A DNA stretch of 64,000 nucleotides from contig JBPCKT010000002.1 in the NCBI GenBank assembly GCA_051004015.1, positions 9,164-73,163 on the forward strand. Reading direction: 5' to 3'. Under the pieces are notes generated by a model. The model had not been told where the DNA came from and made no database searches. It saw nothing but the letters and a program-made list of their open reading frames with translations. Of this stretch, positions 1 to 8,600 are shown one piece after another. This stretch comes from SXOA01 sp051004015. Its GTDB lineage: Bacteria > Planctomycetota > Planctomycetia > Pirellulales > Pirellulaceae. Position 1 is the first letter of the stretch. The number at the start of each line of letters is the position of its first letter. The position numbers and the translations under genes were made by a program.

Positions 1-91
1 ACAGTGCCACCAGCACGCCAATGATCGCAATGACCACCAACAGTTCGACCAGCGTGAACGCCGATCGCCTCAATCTCGCAGATGACTTCAT
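1..91 (-). CDS. N-terminus of a DUF1559 / type IV pilin-like secreted protein (partial, runs off the window)
   Basis: Only the first 30 codons are in the window, read from an ATG at 91 down to base 2. The peptide has a short basic leader (Arg6, Arg8, Arg9) followed by the prepilin-type methylation motif AFTLVELLVVIAIIGVLVAL. This is the standard start of the DUF1559 family (prepilin N-terminal motif plus an H-X9-DG C-terminal domain, not visible here), which is greatly expanded in planctomycetes. A strong GGAGG ribosome site lies at 96-100, five bases before the start. A type II secretion or pilus-like surface role is inferred from the motif only. Confidence 0.85.
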   Translation of the reverse strand, partial: MKSSARLRRSAFTLVELLVVIAIIGVLVAL

Positions 92-1009
92 AAAACCTCC
101 AATGAATCCTCAATAAAAACGGACGCTGATTGAGCCGAGGTTGCCTGAGCCTCGTCTCGAATCGACCCCAGCGGCGGAGAGCAGAAAAGGTGCCCGAACC
201 CCGCTTCCATTGATTAGCCTATTCGTTTGAAACGCGAATTGCTAGCCTGAGTTTGGCAATTTCTTCATTTTTTTCAGGCACCTTTGAAACCCTGGTTCGG
301 CTGGTCACCGCCGGCTCGGTACGCCAAGTCTCTCGCCGAGGAGGCGACATTCTGTCGTAAAGGAAAAAACTGGGGAAAAGAACGGCAGTTGGCCAGTACG
401 TTTGTCTTGCCGCGAATTCCAGCGTTGCCTATACTCCCGCTGGCATCCGAGTGAAATTAGGTGCCGGAAACTACTCTGGGCGGAAACAATTTCGCGGAGC
501 GTGCGTAAGGAAGGGTGAGGCATTCGCCTCAGCATGTGTCCATCGAAAGGAGTCCACTGGCAAAAACGGAGTCTGGCCGCCGAATGTGCCCACATCCTGT
601 GGGTGCGAACACTCATGTTGCTCTCCGGCAACAAGTTGTTCCCAAAGCACCAACTCCACGGCCGGCGTTCCGCCCTGTCCTTCGGCAGAGCCGGAATAGG
701 CGCTTTCAATGGGGGAAACCGGTACAGGAGGATACCGCGACAATTGGGTTCTAGTCGCCGCGTTTTGCGGACGATGTTAGGGGTGTCATCGTGCTAGCGT
801 TCGCTATCGTCTCGCCAGCCACGGAAAGCGCCTCTGACATGGATCTGCGACGCCCGACTATGCAACCTGTGACCTAGAATTGAGGGACGTTATCAATCGT
901 CCCTCCGCGTTTTCCGCACCTTTTTTGGAACTGGCGCAACTGTGATTCCGGTTTGGGCATCCCGCGAAACCGGGCCGCAGTCTGTCGCCGCCGCATGGAG
1001 AGACGTACG
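92..1009. other. Intergenic stretch without a credible gene
   Basis: About 0.9 kb between the divergent pilin-like gene and flgM. Several short open frames overlap here on both strands, but they lack ribosome sites, have no recognisable motifs, and read like chance frames in GC-rich DNA. The one clear structure is a perfect 8-bp hairpin (GAGGGACG at 882-889, CGTCCCTC at 898-905), about 100 bases upstream of flgM. It could be part of an untranslated leader or the end of an unseen transcript. Confidence 0.6.
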
Positions 1010-1288
1010 ATGGTAATCCAAGGCACTGCCCACGTTCATGCCCCGCAGGGAATTTCGGCACCGCACCGGAATGTTCCCGCAAACGGCCCCAGTAGCACGC
1101 CCGCCAGCTACGGAGTGGACCAATTGGACATTTCCCCCGAAGCCGATCTTGTCGCCCAGGTTCACAACCTGCCGGACATCCGCGAGGATCGCGTGGCCCA
1201 AATCAAGGCCCAGATCGCCGACGGTACCTACGAGACCGAAGCGAAGCTCGACCTGGCCCTCAGCCGGCTACTCGACGAGATTGGATAA
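1010..1288 (+). CDS. flgM: Negative regulator of flagellin synthesis (anti-sigma-28 factor), FlgM family
   Basis: A 92-residue protein. FlgM binds the flagellar sigma factor FliA and releases it when it is exported through the completed hook-basal body. The C-terminal half (about residues 32-92) has the family pattern: a DQLDISPEA segment, then amphipathic helices with IREDRVAQIKAQIADGTY and a terminal LALSRLLDEIG. The N-terminus (IQGTAHVHAPQGISAPHR) resembles that of other planctomycete FlgM proteins. I chose the ATG at 1010 because GGAGAG at 997-1002 is well placed; an in-frame ATG at 995 would add five residues. No other flagellar gene is in the window, so the gene stands alone. Confidence 0.8.
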   Translation: MVIQGTAHVHAPQGISAPHRNVPANGPSSTPASYGVDQLDISPEADLVAQVHNLPDIREDRVAQIKAQIADGTYETEAKLDLALSRLLDEIG

Positions 1289-1313
1289 TTCCCTGCACAG
1301 TAGAAACGAGTGG

Positions 1314-1339
1314 CACGCCCACGGCTTTGCGTGGGCGTG
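1314..1339. repeat. Perfect 10-bp hairpin after flgM
   Basis: CACGCCCACG at 1314-1323 pairs exactly with CGTGGGCGTG at 1330-1339 around a six-base loop. It follows the flgM stop by 25 bases. No T-run follows, so it is either a weak or factor-dependent terminator or a dispersed palindromic repeat. Confidence 0.5.
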
Positions 1340-1405
1340 ATTGCGGCATCTCTCCGCACTGTATTTTCTCCGCACCTTGGCATGGACGCTTCCCCCTCTT
1401 AGAAT

Positions 1406-1485
1406 CTTATTGAGACAGCAGACCTATCCCTCCCGCCCAGTTTGGCCTGATTCCGGCTGCTGTTTTCGCGGGTTGTCTCAATAAG
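1406..1485 (+). promoter_or_regulatory. 12-bp perfect inverted repeat upstream of the Fur-family gene (candidate operator)
   Basis: CTTATTGAGACA at 1406-1417 and TGTCTCAATAAG at 1474-1485 are exact reverse complements separated by 56 bases; the second copy ends seven bases before the Fur-family ATG. The half-site core resembles the TTGAGA / TCTCAA arms of some iron or peroxide regulator boxes. Autoregulation by the downstream protein, perhaps by two dimers and DNA looping, is inferred. Confidence 0.5.
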
Positions 1486-1491
1486 TGCTCT

Positions 1492-1995
1492 ATGTCCGAC
1501 TCTGATTCGCTCGGCTCCGTGCAAGTTTCCCTGTCGCCACGGGACCGCTTCGTGGAGTTCCTCCAAAGCCGTGGGATGCGGGTGACGGCGCAGCGTCTGG
1601 CGCTGGTGGACCAGGTTTTCAGCCATCACGAGCACTTTGATGCCGACCAGCTTATGGAGCAACTGCCGAAGTCCGGCCAGGCGGGGCATGTCAGCCGGCC
1701 GACCGTCTATCGCACGCTGGCCGAATTCGTGGATGCCGGGCTGCTCCGCAAATTCGTCCTCAACGGCCGGGCCGTCTACGAACACGACTATGGCTATCCG
1801 CAGCATGACCATTTCCACTGCACCGAGTGCAACCGCCTCCTGGAGTTCGAGAACAAGGGCTTGGTAGCCCTGCGTGACGAGGTCGCTCGCGAGCACCACT
1901 TCCGCGTCACCAGCCACCGCCTCATCATCAACGGCATCTGCCAGGACTGCGCCCGGGCCAAGCGCAAAAGCCGCAGCCGGATGAATATGATCTAA
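1492..1995 (+). CDS. Fur-family metalloregulator (Fur/Zur/PerR type)
   Basis: A 167-residue transcription factor that represses or senses through bound metal. The N-terminal winged helix (about residues 15-90) has the signature RVTAQRLALVDQVFSHHEHF and the recognition-helix segment SRPTVYRTLAEFVDAGLL. The dimerisation domain has the metal cluster HDHFHCTECNR (about residues 104-114) and a second pair of cysteines in ICQDC near residue 152. The CxxC pairs would hold structural zinc. Whether it senses iron, zinc, manganese or peroxide cannot be read from sequence. It is about 20 residues longer than many Fur proteins, mostly a polar N-terminal arm. A large inverted repeat directly upstream suggests autoregulation. 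Confidence 0.9.
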   Translation: MSDSDSLGSVQVSLSPRDRFVEFLQSRGMRVTAQRLALVDQVFSHHEHFDADQLMEQLPKSGQAGHVSRPTVYRTLAEFVDAGLLRKFVLNGRAVYEHDYGYPQHDHFHCTECNRLLEFENKGLVALRDEVAREHHFRVTSHRLIINGICQDCARAKRKSRSRMNMI

Positions 1996-2052
1996 CGGCT
2001 GGCACTTGGATTTCGGGACTCGGAAGTCAGGGCGCACTGAATCGGAAGAGTG

Positions 2053-2081
2053 ATTTGAAATTTGAGATTTGAAATCTGAGA
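2053..2081. repeat. Short AT-rich word array between the Fur-family gene and pyrE
   Basis: The word ATTTGAAA / TTTGAGA is repeated with small changes in this otherwise GC-rich sequence, ending 17 bases before the pyrE ATG. It belongs with other short word arrays in the window that sit just upstream of start codons (15985, 20183, 29852, 42294, 61154). Confidence 0.5.
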
Positions 2082-2097
2082 CAGGGGAACAGCCGGC

Positions 2098-2652
2098 ATG
2101 TACAGCAAATCCGCCCTGATGGCGATCGTTCGGGAAAAGGCCCTTCAACTGGGTCAATTCAAGCTGGCATCGGGGAAAATGTCCCCCTTCTATCTCGACT
2201 GCCGCAAGGTGACGCTGGATAGCGGGGGGGCGAACCAGATTGCCGATGGGATGCTGGAGGTGCTGGCTGCCGATTGGCCGGATGCGGTCGGCGGGATGGC
2301 GATCGGGGCCGATCCGATCACCGCGGCCATCATTACCGTGGCGGGGCGAAGCGGCAAATCGCTCAAGGGCTTCATCGTCCGCAAGGAAGCCAAGCAGCAC
2401 GGCACCGGGCGGGACGTGGAAGGCCCGGTCAATCCCGGCGAGCGGTGCGTCATCGTGGAGGATGTCGTCACCACCGGCGGCAGTTCGCTGGCCGCCATCG
2501 AAAAGGCCGAAGCCTTCGGCCTGAAAGTCCTCGGCGTCCTGGCCATCATCGACCGGCTGGAAGGGGGCGCGGCGGCGCTGGCCGCCAAGGGCTACAAGCT
2601 CCAAACACTACTGACCATCCGGGATTTTGGAATCGAGCCGGCGGTTGGGTGA
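2098..2652 (+). CDS. pyrE: Orotate phosphoribosyltransferase
   Basis: A 184-residue enzyme that joins orotate to PRPP to make orotidine 5'-phosphate in de novo pyrimidine synthesis. The type I phosphoribosyltransferase PRPP-binding motif VIVEDVVTTGGSS is at residues 118-130. The family start (KLASGKMSPFYLDCRKV, residues 22-38) and the FIVRKEAKQHGTG flexible loop with its catalytic lysine (about residues 92-104) are both present. Length is normal for the short bacterial form. The ATG at 2098 is preceded by a weak AGGGG at 2083-2087. It lies 102 bases after the Fur-family gene and could share its transcript. Confidence 0.95.
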   Translation: MYSKSALMAIVREKALQLGQFKLASGKMSPFYLDCRKVTLDSGGANQIADGMLEVLAADWPDAVGGMAIGADPITAAIITVAGRSGKSLKGFIVRKEAKQHGTGRDVEGPVNPGERCVIVEDVVTTGGSSLAAIEKAEAFGLKVLGVLAIIDRLEGGAAALAAKGYKLQTLLTIRDFGIEPAVG

Positions 2653-2656
2653 GTCA

Positions 2657-2710
2657 GTTCGTAGTAACCGGCTTTAGCCGGTTAGCCCGCTGAAGCGGGT
2701 TACTACGAAC
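2657..2710. repeat. REP-like palindromic element with three stems (complete copy)
   Basis: An outer 13-bp perfect inverted repeat, GTTCGTAGTAACC at 2657-2669 and GGTTACTACGAAC at 2698-2710, encloses two inner perfect hairpins: CCGGC-TTTA-GCCGG (2668-2681) and CCCGC-TGAA-GCGGG (2686-2699). As a single strand it would fold into a three-way junction. It starts five bases after the pyrE stop. The right half recurs at 19741-19766. The form is that of bacterial REP sequences. Confidence 0.8.
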
Positions 2711-2754
2711 AGCCCCGTGCCGCTATACTTGGACCACTCTGGAATCGCCCGCCC

Positions 2755-3783
2755 ATGTCCCGAGAGCCCATCCTCACTTCCGCCGCCGCAAACCCCGAGG
2801 AGGAGGACCGGGAACTCCGTCCCCAGCGGATGCGCGACATGGTTGGCCAACGGGAAGTGATGGAGCGGCTGGACATCGCGGTCGATGCGGCCCGCAAACG
2901 GGGAGAGTCGCTGGGGCACATCCTCTTCGACGGACCGCCCGGTTTGGGCAAGACGACCTTCGCCACCTGCATCCCCCGCGAGCTCAATGTGCCGCTCGTC
3001 ACCTCCAGCGGCCCCGCGCTCAAAGCGCCGAAGGATTTGATTCCCTATCTCACGAATATGGAAGAGAACGCGGTCCTGTTCATCGACGAAATCCATCGGC
3101 TCCCCAAGCCCGTGGAAGAGTACCTCTACACGGCCATGGAGGACTTTCGGCTGGACATTGTGCTGGGCGAGGGAGTCAACGCCCGCACAATTAACCTCAA
3201 GCTGAAGAAGTTCACGCTCATCGGCGCTACCACCCGCGCGGGAATGCTTTCCGCCCCGCTGCGGGACCGGTTTCACATGCGCGAACATCTCGGCTTTTAC
3301 GGCCTGCCGGAAATGACGGAAATCCTGCGGCGGAGCGCCAAGAAGCTGAATGTCCGACTGGCGGAGGATGCCGCCCTGGAAATCGCCAAACGCAGCCGGG
3401 CCACGCCGCGGATCGGCAACAACCGGCTTCGCTGGATACGAGATTTTGCGGACAGCAAAGCGGGAGGAAACGCCACGCTGGAAGTTTCTCGGGCCGCCTT
3501 AGAGATGGCGGGCATTGATACGCTGGGGCTCGACAAGCAGGACCGCGGATACCTGGAAACGCTCATCCGCGTTTTCGGCGGCGGGCCGGCGGGGGTGGAG
3601 GCGATCGCCCATACCATGAACCTCGCCACGGACACGCTCTCGGATGAAGTGGAGCCGTTTCTCCTGCGGAGCGAACTGGTCATCCGCTCGCCGCGCGGCC
3701 GTGTCGCCACCGCCAAGGCGTACGAACACCTCCGGCTCCCTCCGCCGCTGAGCAGTGCGGAGGGACAAACGACACTTTTTTAG
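2755..3783 (+). CDS. ruvB: Holliday junction branch-migration ATPase RuvB
   Basis: A 342-residue AAA+ motor that drives branch migration with RuvA during recombination repair. Walker A GPPGLGKTT is at residues 60-68 and Walker B LFIDEIHRL at 108-116. Sensor 1 IGATTRAG and the arginine-finger segment SAPLRDRF follow. The C-terminal winged-helix domain ends with the conserved RSPRGRVATAKAYEHL. Some normally fixed positions differ slightly (TPRIGNNRLRW where TPRIANRLLRR is usual), which suggests a divergent but intact protein. ruvA and ruvC are not next to it. It ends four bases before the convergent Tyr-rich gene. Confidence 0.93.
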   Translation: MSREPILTSAAANPEEEDRELRPQRMRDMVGQREVMERLDIAVDAARKRGESLGHILFDGPPGLGKTTFATCIPRELNVPLVTSSGPALKAPKDLIPYLTNMEENAVLFIDEIHRLPKPVEEYLYTAMEDFRLDIVLGEGVNARTINLKLKKFTLIGATTRAGMLSAPLRDRFHMREHLGFYGLPEMTEILRRSAKKLNVRLAEDAALEIAKRSRATPRIGNNRLRWIRDFADSKAGGNATLEVSRAALEMAGIDTLGLDKQDRGYLETLIRVFGGGPAGVEAIAHTMNLATDTLSDEVEPFLLRSELVIRSPRGRVATAKAYEHLRLPPPLSSAEGQTTLF

Positions 3784-3787
3784 TGCG

Positions 3788-4069
3788 CTACCAGTTGTAG
3801 TAATAGCCGCCGTAATAAGGCTGGCTATAGCCGCCGTAGTAGGGCTGGCTATAGCCTCCGTAGTAATAGGGGCTGGCATACCCGCCGTAATAGGGCCGGT
3901 AGTAAGACCGATAATACGGCCGGTAATAGGGTCGATAGGGGGGTGCCGCGATTCGAATCCCCGCTCGGACCCACGGCCTGGCTTCCGCCGGAGTCGAGGT
4001 TCCCGGGGCAATGCCGAGCGTGACTGCAAACGCGGCGGCGGCGGCAAGGGCAAGTAGTATACGTCTCAT
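3788..4069 (-). CDS. Small secreted Tyr/Pro/Gly-rich repeat protein
   Basis: A 93-residue protein with a clear signal peptide (basic MRR, then an Ala/Leu-rich core, likely cut near the AEA at about residues 28-30). The mature part is made almost entirely of Tyr, Pro, Gly, Arg and Ser: first YRPYYRPYYRSYYRPYY-type units, then three near-identical GGYSQPYY / GGYASPYY units, ending in YYYNW. An AGGAGA ribosome site at 4076-4081 supports the ATG at 4069. I know of no function. The composition suggests a cell-wall or matrix component, perhaps cross-linked through tyrosine, but that is a guess. Confidence 0.75.
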   Translation of the reverse strand: MRRILLALAAAAAFAVTLGIAPGTSTPAEARPWVRAGIRIAAPPYRPYYRPYYRSYYRPYYGGYASPYYYGGYSQPYYGGYSQPYYGGYYYNW

Positions 4070-4331
4070 GGCGATTCTCCTGGTTTTTTAGTGGGAGTTG
4101 AGGCGGGGGCGCATGAGCGCCGGAATACACAATCCATACATGCAGGTGTTAAGCAATCGCAATGCCGATACCCGGTACTTCTTCCTAAGTTATTAGTTGC
4201 CAGGAGGTTGCGGCCCTGGTTTAGGGAGGCCCCTTTGGCCCTGGTGGGAGCGACGAAAGCCAGGCTGATCCTTGGAATGTCAAACCGTGGGCATCCTGGG
4301 CAATTCGCCGGACTGGTGCTTCAATGGAGTC

Positions 4332-5558
4332 ATGAAGCTCAAATGCACGCCGGATGACTTTGAAGTGGAGGAGAAAGTCACCCTGTACCCCAGCGGCGGA
4401 CCGTTCGGTCTCTACCGCTTAACAAAAACATCGCTCGGAACTCCCGAGGCGATTGATGCTGTCCTGGCGAAATGGAATCTGGCGCGCTGGCAGCTTGGAT
4501 ACGCGGGACTCAAGGACAAGCACGCCCTGACGCGGCAGTATTTGACCATCAAAGCCGGACCGCGGCAGGGAATGCGGCAGACGAATTTGGAGCTCGAATA
4601 TCTGGGGCAAGTGGCCGAGCCGATTCATGCCAAGGACATCCGCGCGAATGCGTTCGCCGTCGTCCTGCGGGACATGCCGCCGGCCGAAGTCGCCTCCGCC
4701 GCCACGGCGATGGAGCAAATCGGCCAGTTCGGCCTGCCGAATTATTTTGACGACCAGCGATTTGGCTCGCTCGGCAAGTGCGGTGAGTTCATCGCCCGGC
4801 CTTGGTGCTTGGGGGACTACGAGCGAGCGCTCTGGCTGGCGCTCGCGGAGCCCAATGTGCACGATACTCCCGACGAGCAGCAGCAGAAGGCGATTCTCCG
4901 TGAGCACTGGGGAAAATGGCCGGAAAGCAAAGCGGCCCTGGCTCGCTCGCATCGCCGCAGCGTCATTACCTTTCTGGCGGACAAACCGGTGAAGCCTGAT
5001 TTCAAGCGGGCCCTCGCCCTCATCCGGCAAGATTTGCGGAGCATCTATCTCGCCGCGTTTCAAAGCGACTTGTGGAACGGCATGTTGGCGGCTCTGCTGC
5101 GGAAGGTATGTCCGGCGGAGAGTCTGGCCGCCCGAAAAATCGGCAAGCGGGACCTGCCGTTCTATGCCGCGCTGGACGACCGTGCGAAAACGCTGCTCCG
5201 CGAGACGCTGCTGCCGCTCCCTTCCGCCCGCTTGCATCTGGAGGAAGGGCCGGTCAAGCAGTTGGTGGAGGAAGTGCTGGCCGCGGAAGGGATGGAGCTG
5301 CGACAGGTGCGGCTTAAGTTTCCGCGGGACACTTTTTTTTCCAAAGGAGAGCGGCCGGCGATTTTCTTTCCGGCCGGTGTCTCTCACGAGGTTGCTGCCG
5401 ACGATTTCTACCGCGGCCAACAGAAGATGACGCTCCGCTTTGAGCTGCCGCGAGGAGCATACGCGACGATTCTCGTCAAGCGCGTGACCGACATCAATTT
5501 GGAAGCGGAGGAATTCGAAAACGAGCCGGCTTCCCAAGCGGCTGCGCCGGTGGATTAG
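4332..5558 (+). CDS. truD: tRNA pseudouridine(13) synthase TruD
   Basis: A 408-residue enzyme that converts uridine 13 of certain tRNAs to pseudouridine. The catalytic motif GLKDKHA is at residues 59-65 with the nucleophile Asp62. The second family signature NYFDDQRFG is about 85 residues further on, and the internal TRUD domain follows. The N-terminus KCTPDDFEVEE matches the family start. The frame is open back to an ATG at 4272, but the extra 20 residues look non-homologous, so I prefer the ATG at 4332. The ribosome site is poor for either choice (GGAG only two bases before 4332). Confidence 0.88.
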   Translation: MKLKCTPDDFEVEEKVTLYPSGGPFGLYRLTKTSLGTPEAIDAVLAKWNLARWQLGYAGLKDKHALTRQYLTIKAGPRQGMRQTNLELEYLGQVAEPIHAKDIRANAFAVVLRDMPPAEVASAATAMEQIGQFGLPNYFDDQRFGSLGKCGEFIARPWCLGDYERALWLALAEPNVHDTPDEQQQKAILREHWGKWPESKAALARSHRRSVITFLADKPVKPDFKRALALIRQDLRSIYLAAFQSDLWNGMLAALLRKVCPAESLAARKIGKRDLPFYAALDDRAKTLLRETLLPLPSARLHLEEGPVKQLVEEVLAAEGMELRQVRLKFPRDTFFSKGERPAIFFPAGVSHEVAADDFYRGQQKMTLRFELPRGAYATILVKRVTDINLEAEEFENEPASQAAAPVD

Positions 5559-5622
5559 ACTGGCACATCGCGGCGACTGCCGTCCTGCCGGAAATATCCT
5601 GCCGATTTGAGGGGCCTGCCTG

Positions 5623-8600
5623 ATGAGACTGCCGAACTTCGTGCTCGCACTTGCTCTTTTCCTTCTCGCCGGCTCTTGCCTGGCTCAAGCCCCTGTTCCG
5701 CCGCAGTTGCAGTTTCTGGAGGGGCACAAAGGGGCGGTGCGGGATGTAGCCTATACCGCTGACAACAAGCTGCTGCTCAGCGTTGGCCTGGATGGCTCGC
5801 TGCGGGTGTGGGACCGCACGACGGGACAGTTGGTGCGCACCATCGCTGCCCACAGCCGGCCGAATCTCTGCCTGACGCTCACTCCCGATGGCCTGCAAGC
5901 CATCACCGGCGGCGTGGACGGAAGCCTGAAGTTTTTCGATGTTCCCCGCCCTTCGGCCCTGTTTGAAATTGCGGGCATTCCTGCCGCACCAACCGCTATC
6001 GCACCCTCAGCCGATGGAAAATTCGTCCTCACGGGCGATGCCGGCAATTACGTGCGGCTGTTCGACGCCACGACAAAGGCCCATGTGCGAGACTACCCCG
6101 GCAGCGCAGGCGGCGTGACCGGCGTTGCGGCTTTCCCGGAGCAGAAGCTGATTCTGGCGACTGCGGCTGATGGAGCGCTCAGGGGTTGGAACTTTGATAC
6201 AGCAGCGCCCACGGGATTGATTCAATTCCCGTCCGCGACGGCCCTGGCCGTGCATCAGCAGGGAAAGCTCCTCGCCGTGACCGGCGCTGATGGCGTGCTG
6301 CGGCTGGCCTCGTGGCCGCCGACCATTCCGCAATCGCTGGCCGGACATACCGACCAGGTAACAGCCGTTGTCATGTCGGCGGATGGGAGCATTTTAGGGA
6401 GTGGAGGTATTGATTCGCAGGTGCTGCTGTTCAAAAAGGATGGATCGCCGCTGCGGCCGCTTCCCGCCGGGCCAGGGAAAATTGGCTCCCTCGCGCTCAG
6501 TGCCGACTCCAAACTCGCCGCTGCTGGCAGTGATACTGGCGCAATCAAGTTCTGGCTCACCGGGGACGGCGCGGACAAAGGAATGCTCGCCGGCCACGTC
6601 GGCGCGGTTTCCTCGCTGTCCTTTCATCCCACCGATCCGCGCCTGGCTTCCACCGGGGCGGACGGCACCGTCCGCATCTGGCGGCTGCCGAGTGTTTCCG
6701 CGCCATGGCCGGGACACACGCAGCCCGTGACCGTGCTGGCGATGTCCAAAGATGGCAAAACGGCGGTCACGGCCGCGGCGGACAAGAGTGTCCGCATCTG
6801 GAATACGGCCACCGGCAAGCCGGTTCGCGTCCTCGAAAATCTTCCCCAGCCGATTATGACGGCAGCCGTCTCGCCCAGTGGCAAGCAAGTGGCACTGGGG
6901 GACGTCGCGGGCGAAGTCACGGTACAAAACTCGGCGGACGGCAAAGGAGCGTTCACTTTGGTCGCTCATGTCGGCGGCGTGACTGGCCTGGCCTGGCTCG
7001 ACGACGAAAAAATCCTGGCGACCTGCGGCAACGACGGCCTGCTGAAGTACTGGCGACTGCCGCCAGTGCAGCCGATCAAGCTGGCCAATCAGGAAGCGGT
7101 GAAGGCCGTGGTCCTGTCCCCGGATGGCAAGACCATCGCGGCGACGAATTCCGATGGCAGCGTCCGCCTCGTCACCCTGGCCACTGGGAAAGAAGCCAAG
7201 AAGCTCGCCGCATTCTCCACCGCAGTCACCACGCTCACCGCCAGCAGCGACCGCGCCATCCTGGCTGCCGGCAGTGCCAGCGGTCAGGTGCACCTCTGGA
7301 ACTTTGCCGATGGAACTCCTCGCGGGACAGTGGGCGGACACACCGGCCCGGTGCAAGCCATTGCTCTCCATCCCAAGCTCCCGCAACTGGCCACTGGTGG
7401 TGACGACGGTACCATTCGCCTCTGGAATCTCCCTCAGCCGGCAGCGGAGATTGCTCATCACAAAGCTTCCGTCCGCGTCGTTGCCGTCTCTCCCGATGCC
7501 AAGACCGCGCTCACTGGAGACACCACCGGCATCGCCCAACTCTGGTCGCTGCCGGATTTGAAGGCCGCTGCTGCGCTTACCGGCGGCAAGGCCCCGCTCT
7601 TCGCCGCCGCCTTTCGCCGCGACAATCAGCAAGCGGCGCTTGGCGACGCCGACGGGATGGTGCGGCTGTATGGAACCGTCGATGGAGAGTCGGCGGGACT
7701 GCTGGGGGCTCATGAGGGGGCCGTTACCGGCGTGAGCTTCCATCCGAACAACGCGCAAATGGCTACCAGCGGAGCCGACGGCACGCTGCGACTTTGGCAA
7801 CTGCCCATTGTTTCGCCCCAACCACTCGCCAAACATACGGCGGCGATCAACGCCGTCGCGGTCACGAGCGATGGCCTCCTAAGCCTCTCAGGTGGCAGCG
7901 ACAAATTCGTGCATGTCCTCGACCACGCCACCGGCAAGCCGCGATCGTCCGTCGAATTGCCCGCTCCCATCACAGCGCTCGCTGCCGCGCCCGACAACAG
8001 CACCGGGGTTGCCGCCACGCAAAGCGGCACGCTCCACTTTTTCGCTCTGGCCGATGGCGCGGTCACGGCTCAAATCGGCGCGCATCCCGGCCCGGTCAGC
8101 GGTGTCGCCTACAAGCCACAAGGGGGCCAGCTCGCCACCACTGGAGCCGACGGCAAGGTGCGCTTGTGGGAAATCCCCGCTCCTCAGAAGTTGCTCAGCG
8201 ACCACACCGCCAAGATTACCGCCGTCGCCCTCAGCCCCAATGGCCTGCTTCTCGCCACGGCGGCGGCGGATAAGAGCGTCCGCATCTGGAACGTGGCCGA
8301 TGGCGCGGCAAGCTGGACGCTCGGTCACGCCGACTCTGTTACCGCGCTCGCGTGGAAGTCGGACAGCACGCAGCTCGTCACCGCTTCGGCGGACAAAACT
8401 ATTCGCGTCTGGAACATCGCCGATGGCAAGCAAGCGGTGCTGCTGGAGAAGGCTTCTGCGATTACGAATGGCGTTGCATTCGCCCCCGACGGTGCCAGCA
8501 TTTATGCCGCAGGCACAGACAAAGTCATTCGCCAGTGGAAGCTCGCGGACGGCCTGGAAGTCCGCTCTTTCGGCTCCCACGACAAGCCGATTGCCGCGCT

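Noticed and set aside
305..797. Several overlapping open frames on both strands
   Set aside because: No ribosome sites or motifs, mutually exclusive, random-looking composition.
3946..3968. GATTCGAATCCCCG resembling a tRNA T-loop
   Set aside because: It lies inside the coding sequence of the Tyr-rich protein and no cloverleaf can be formed.
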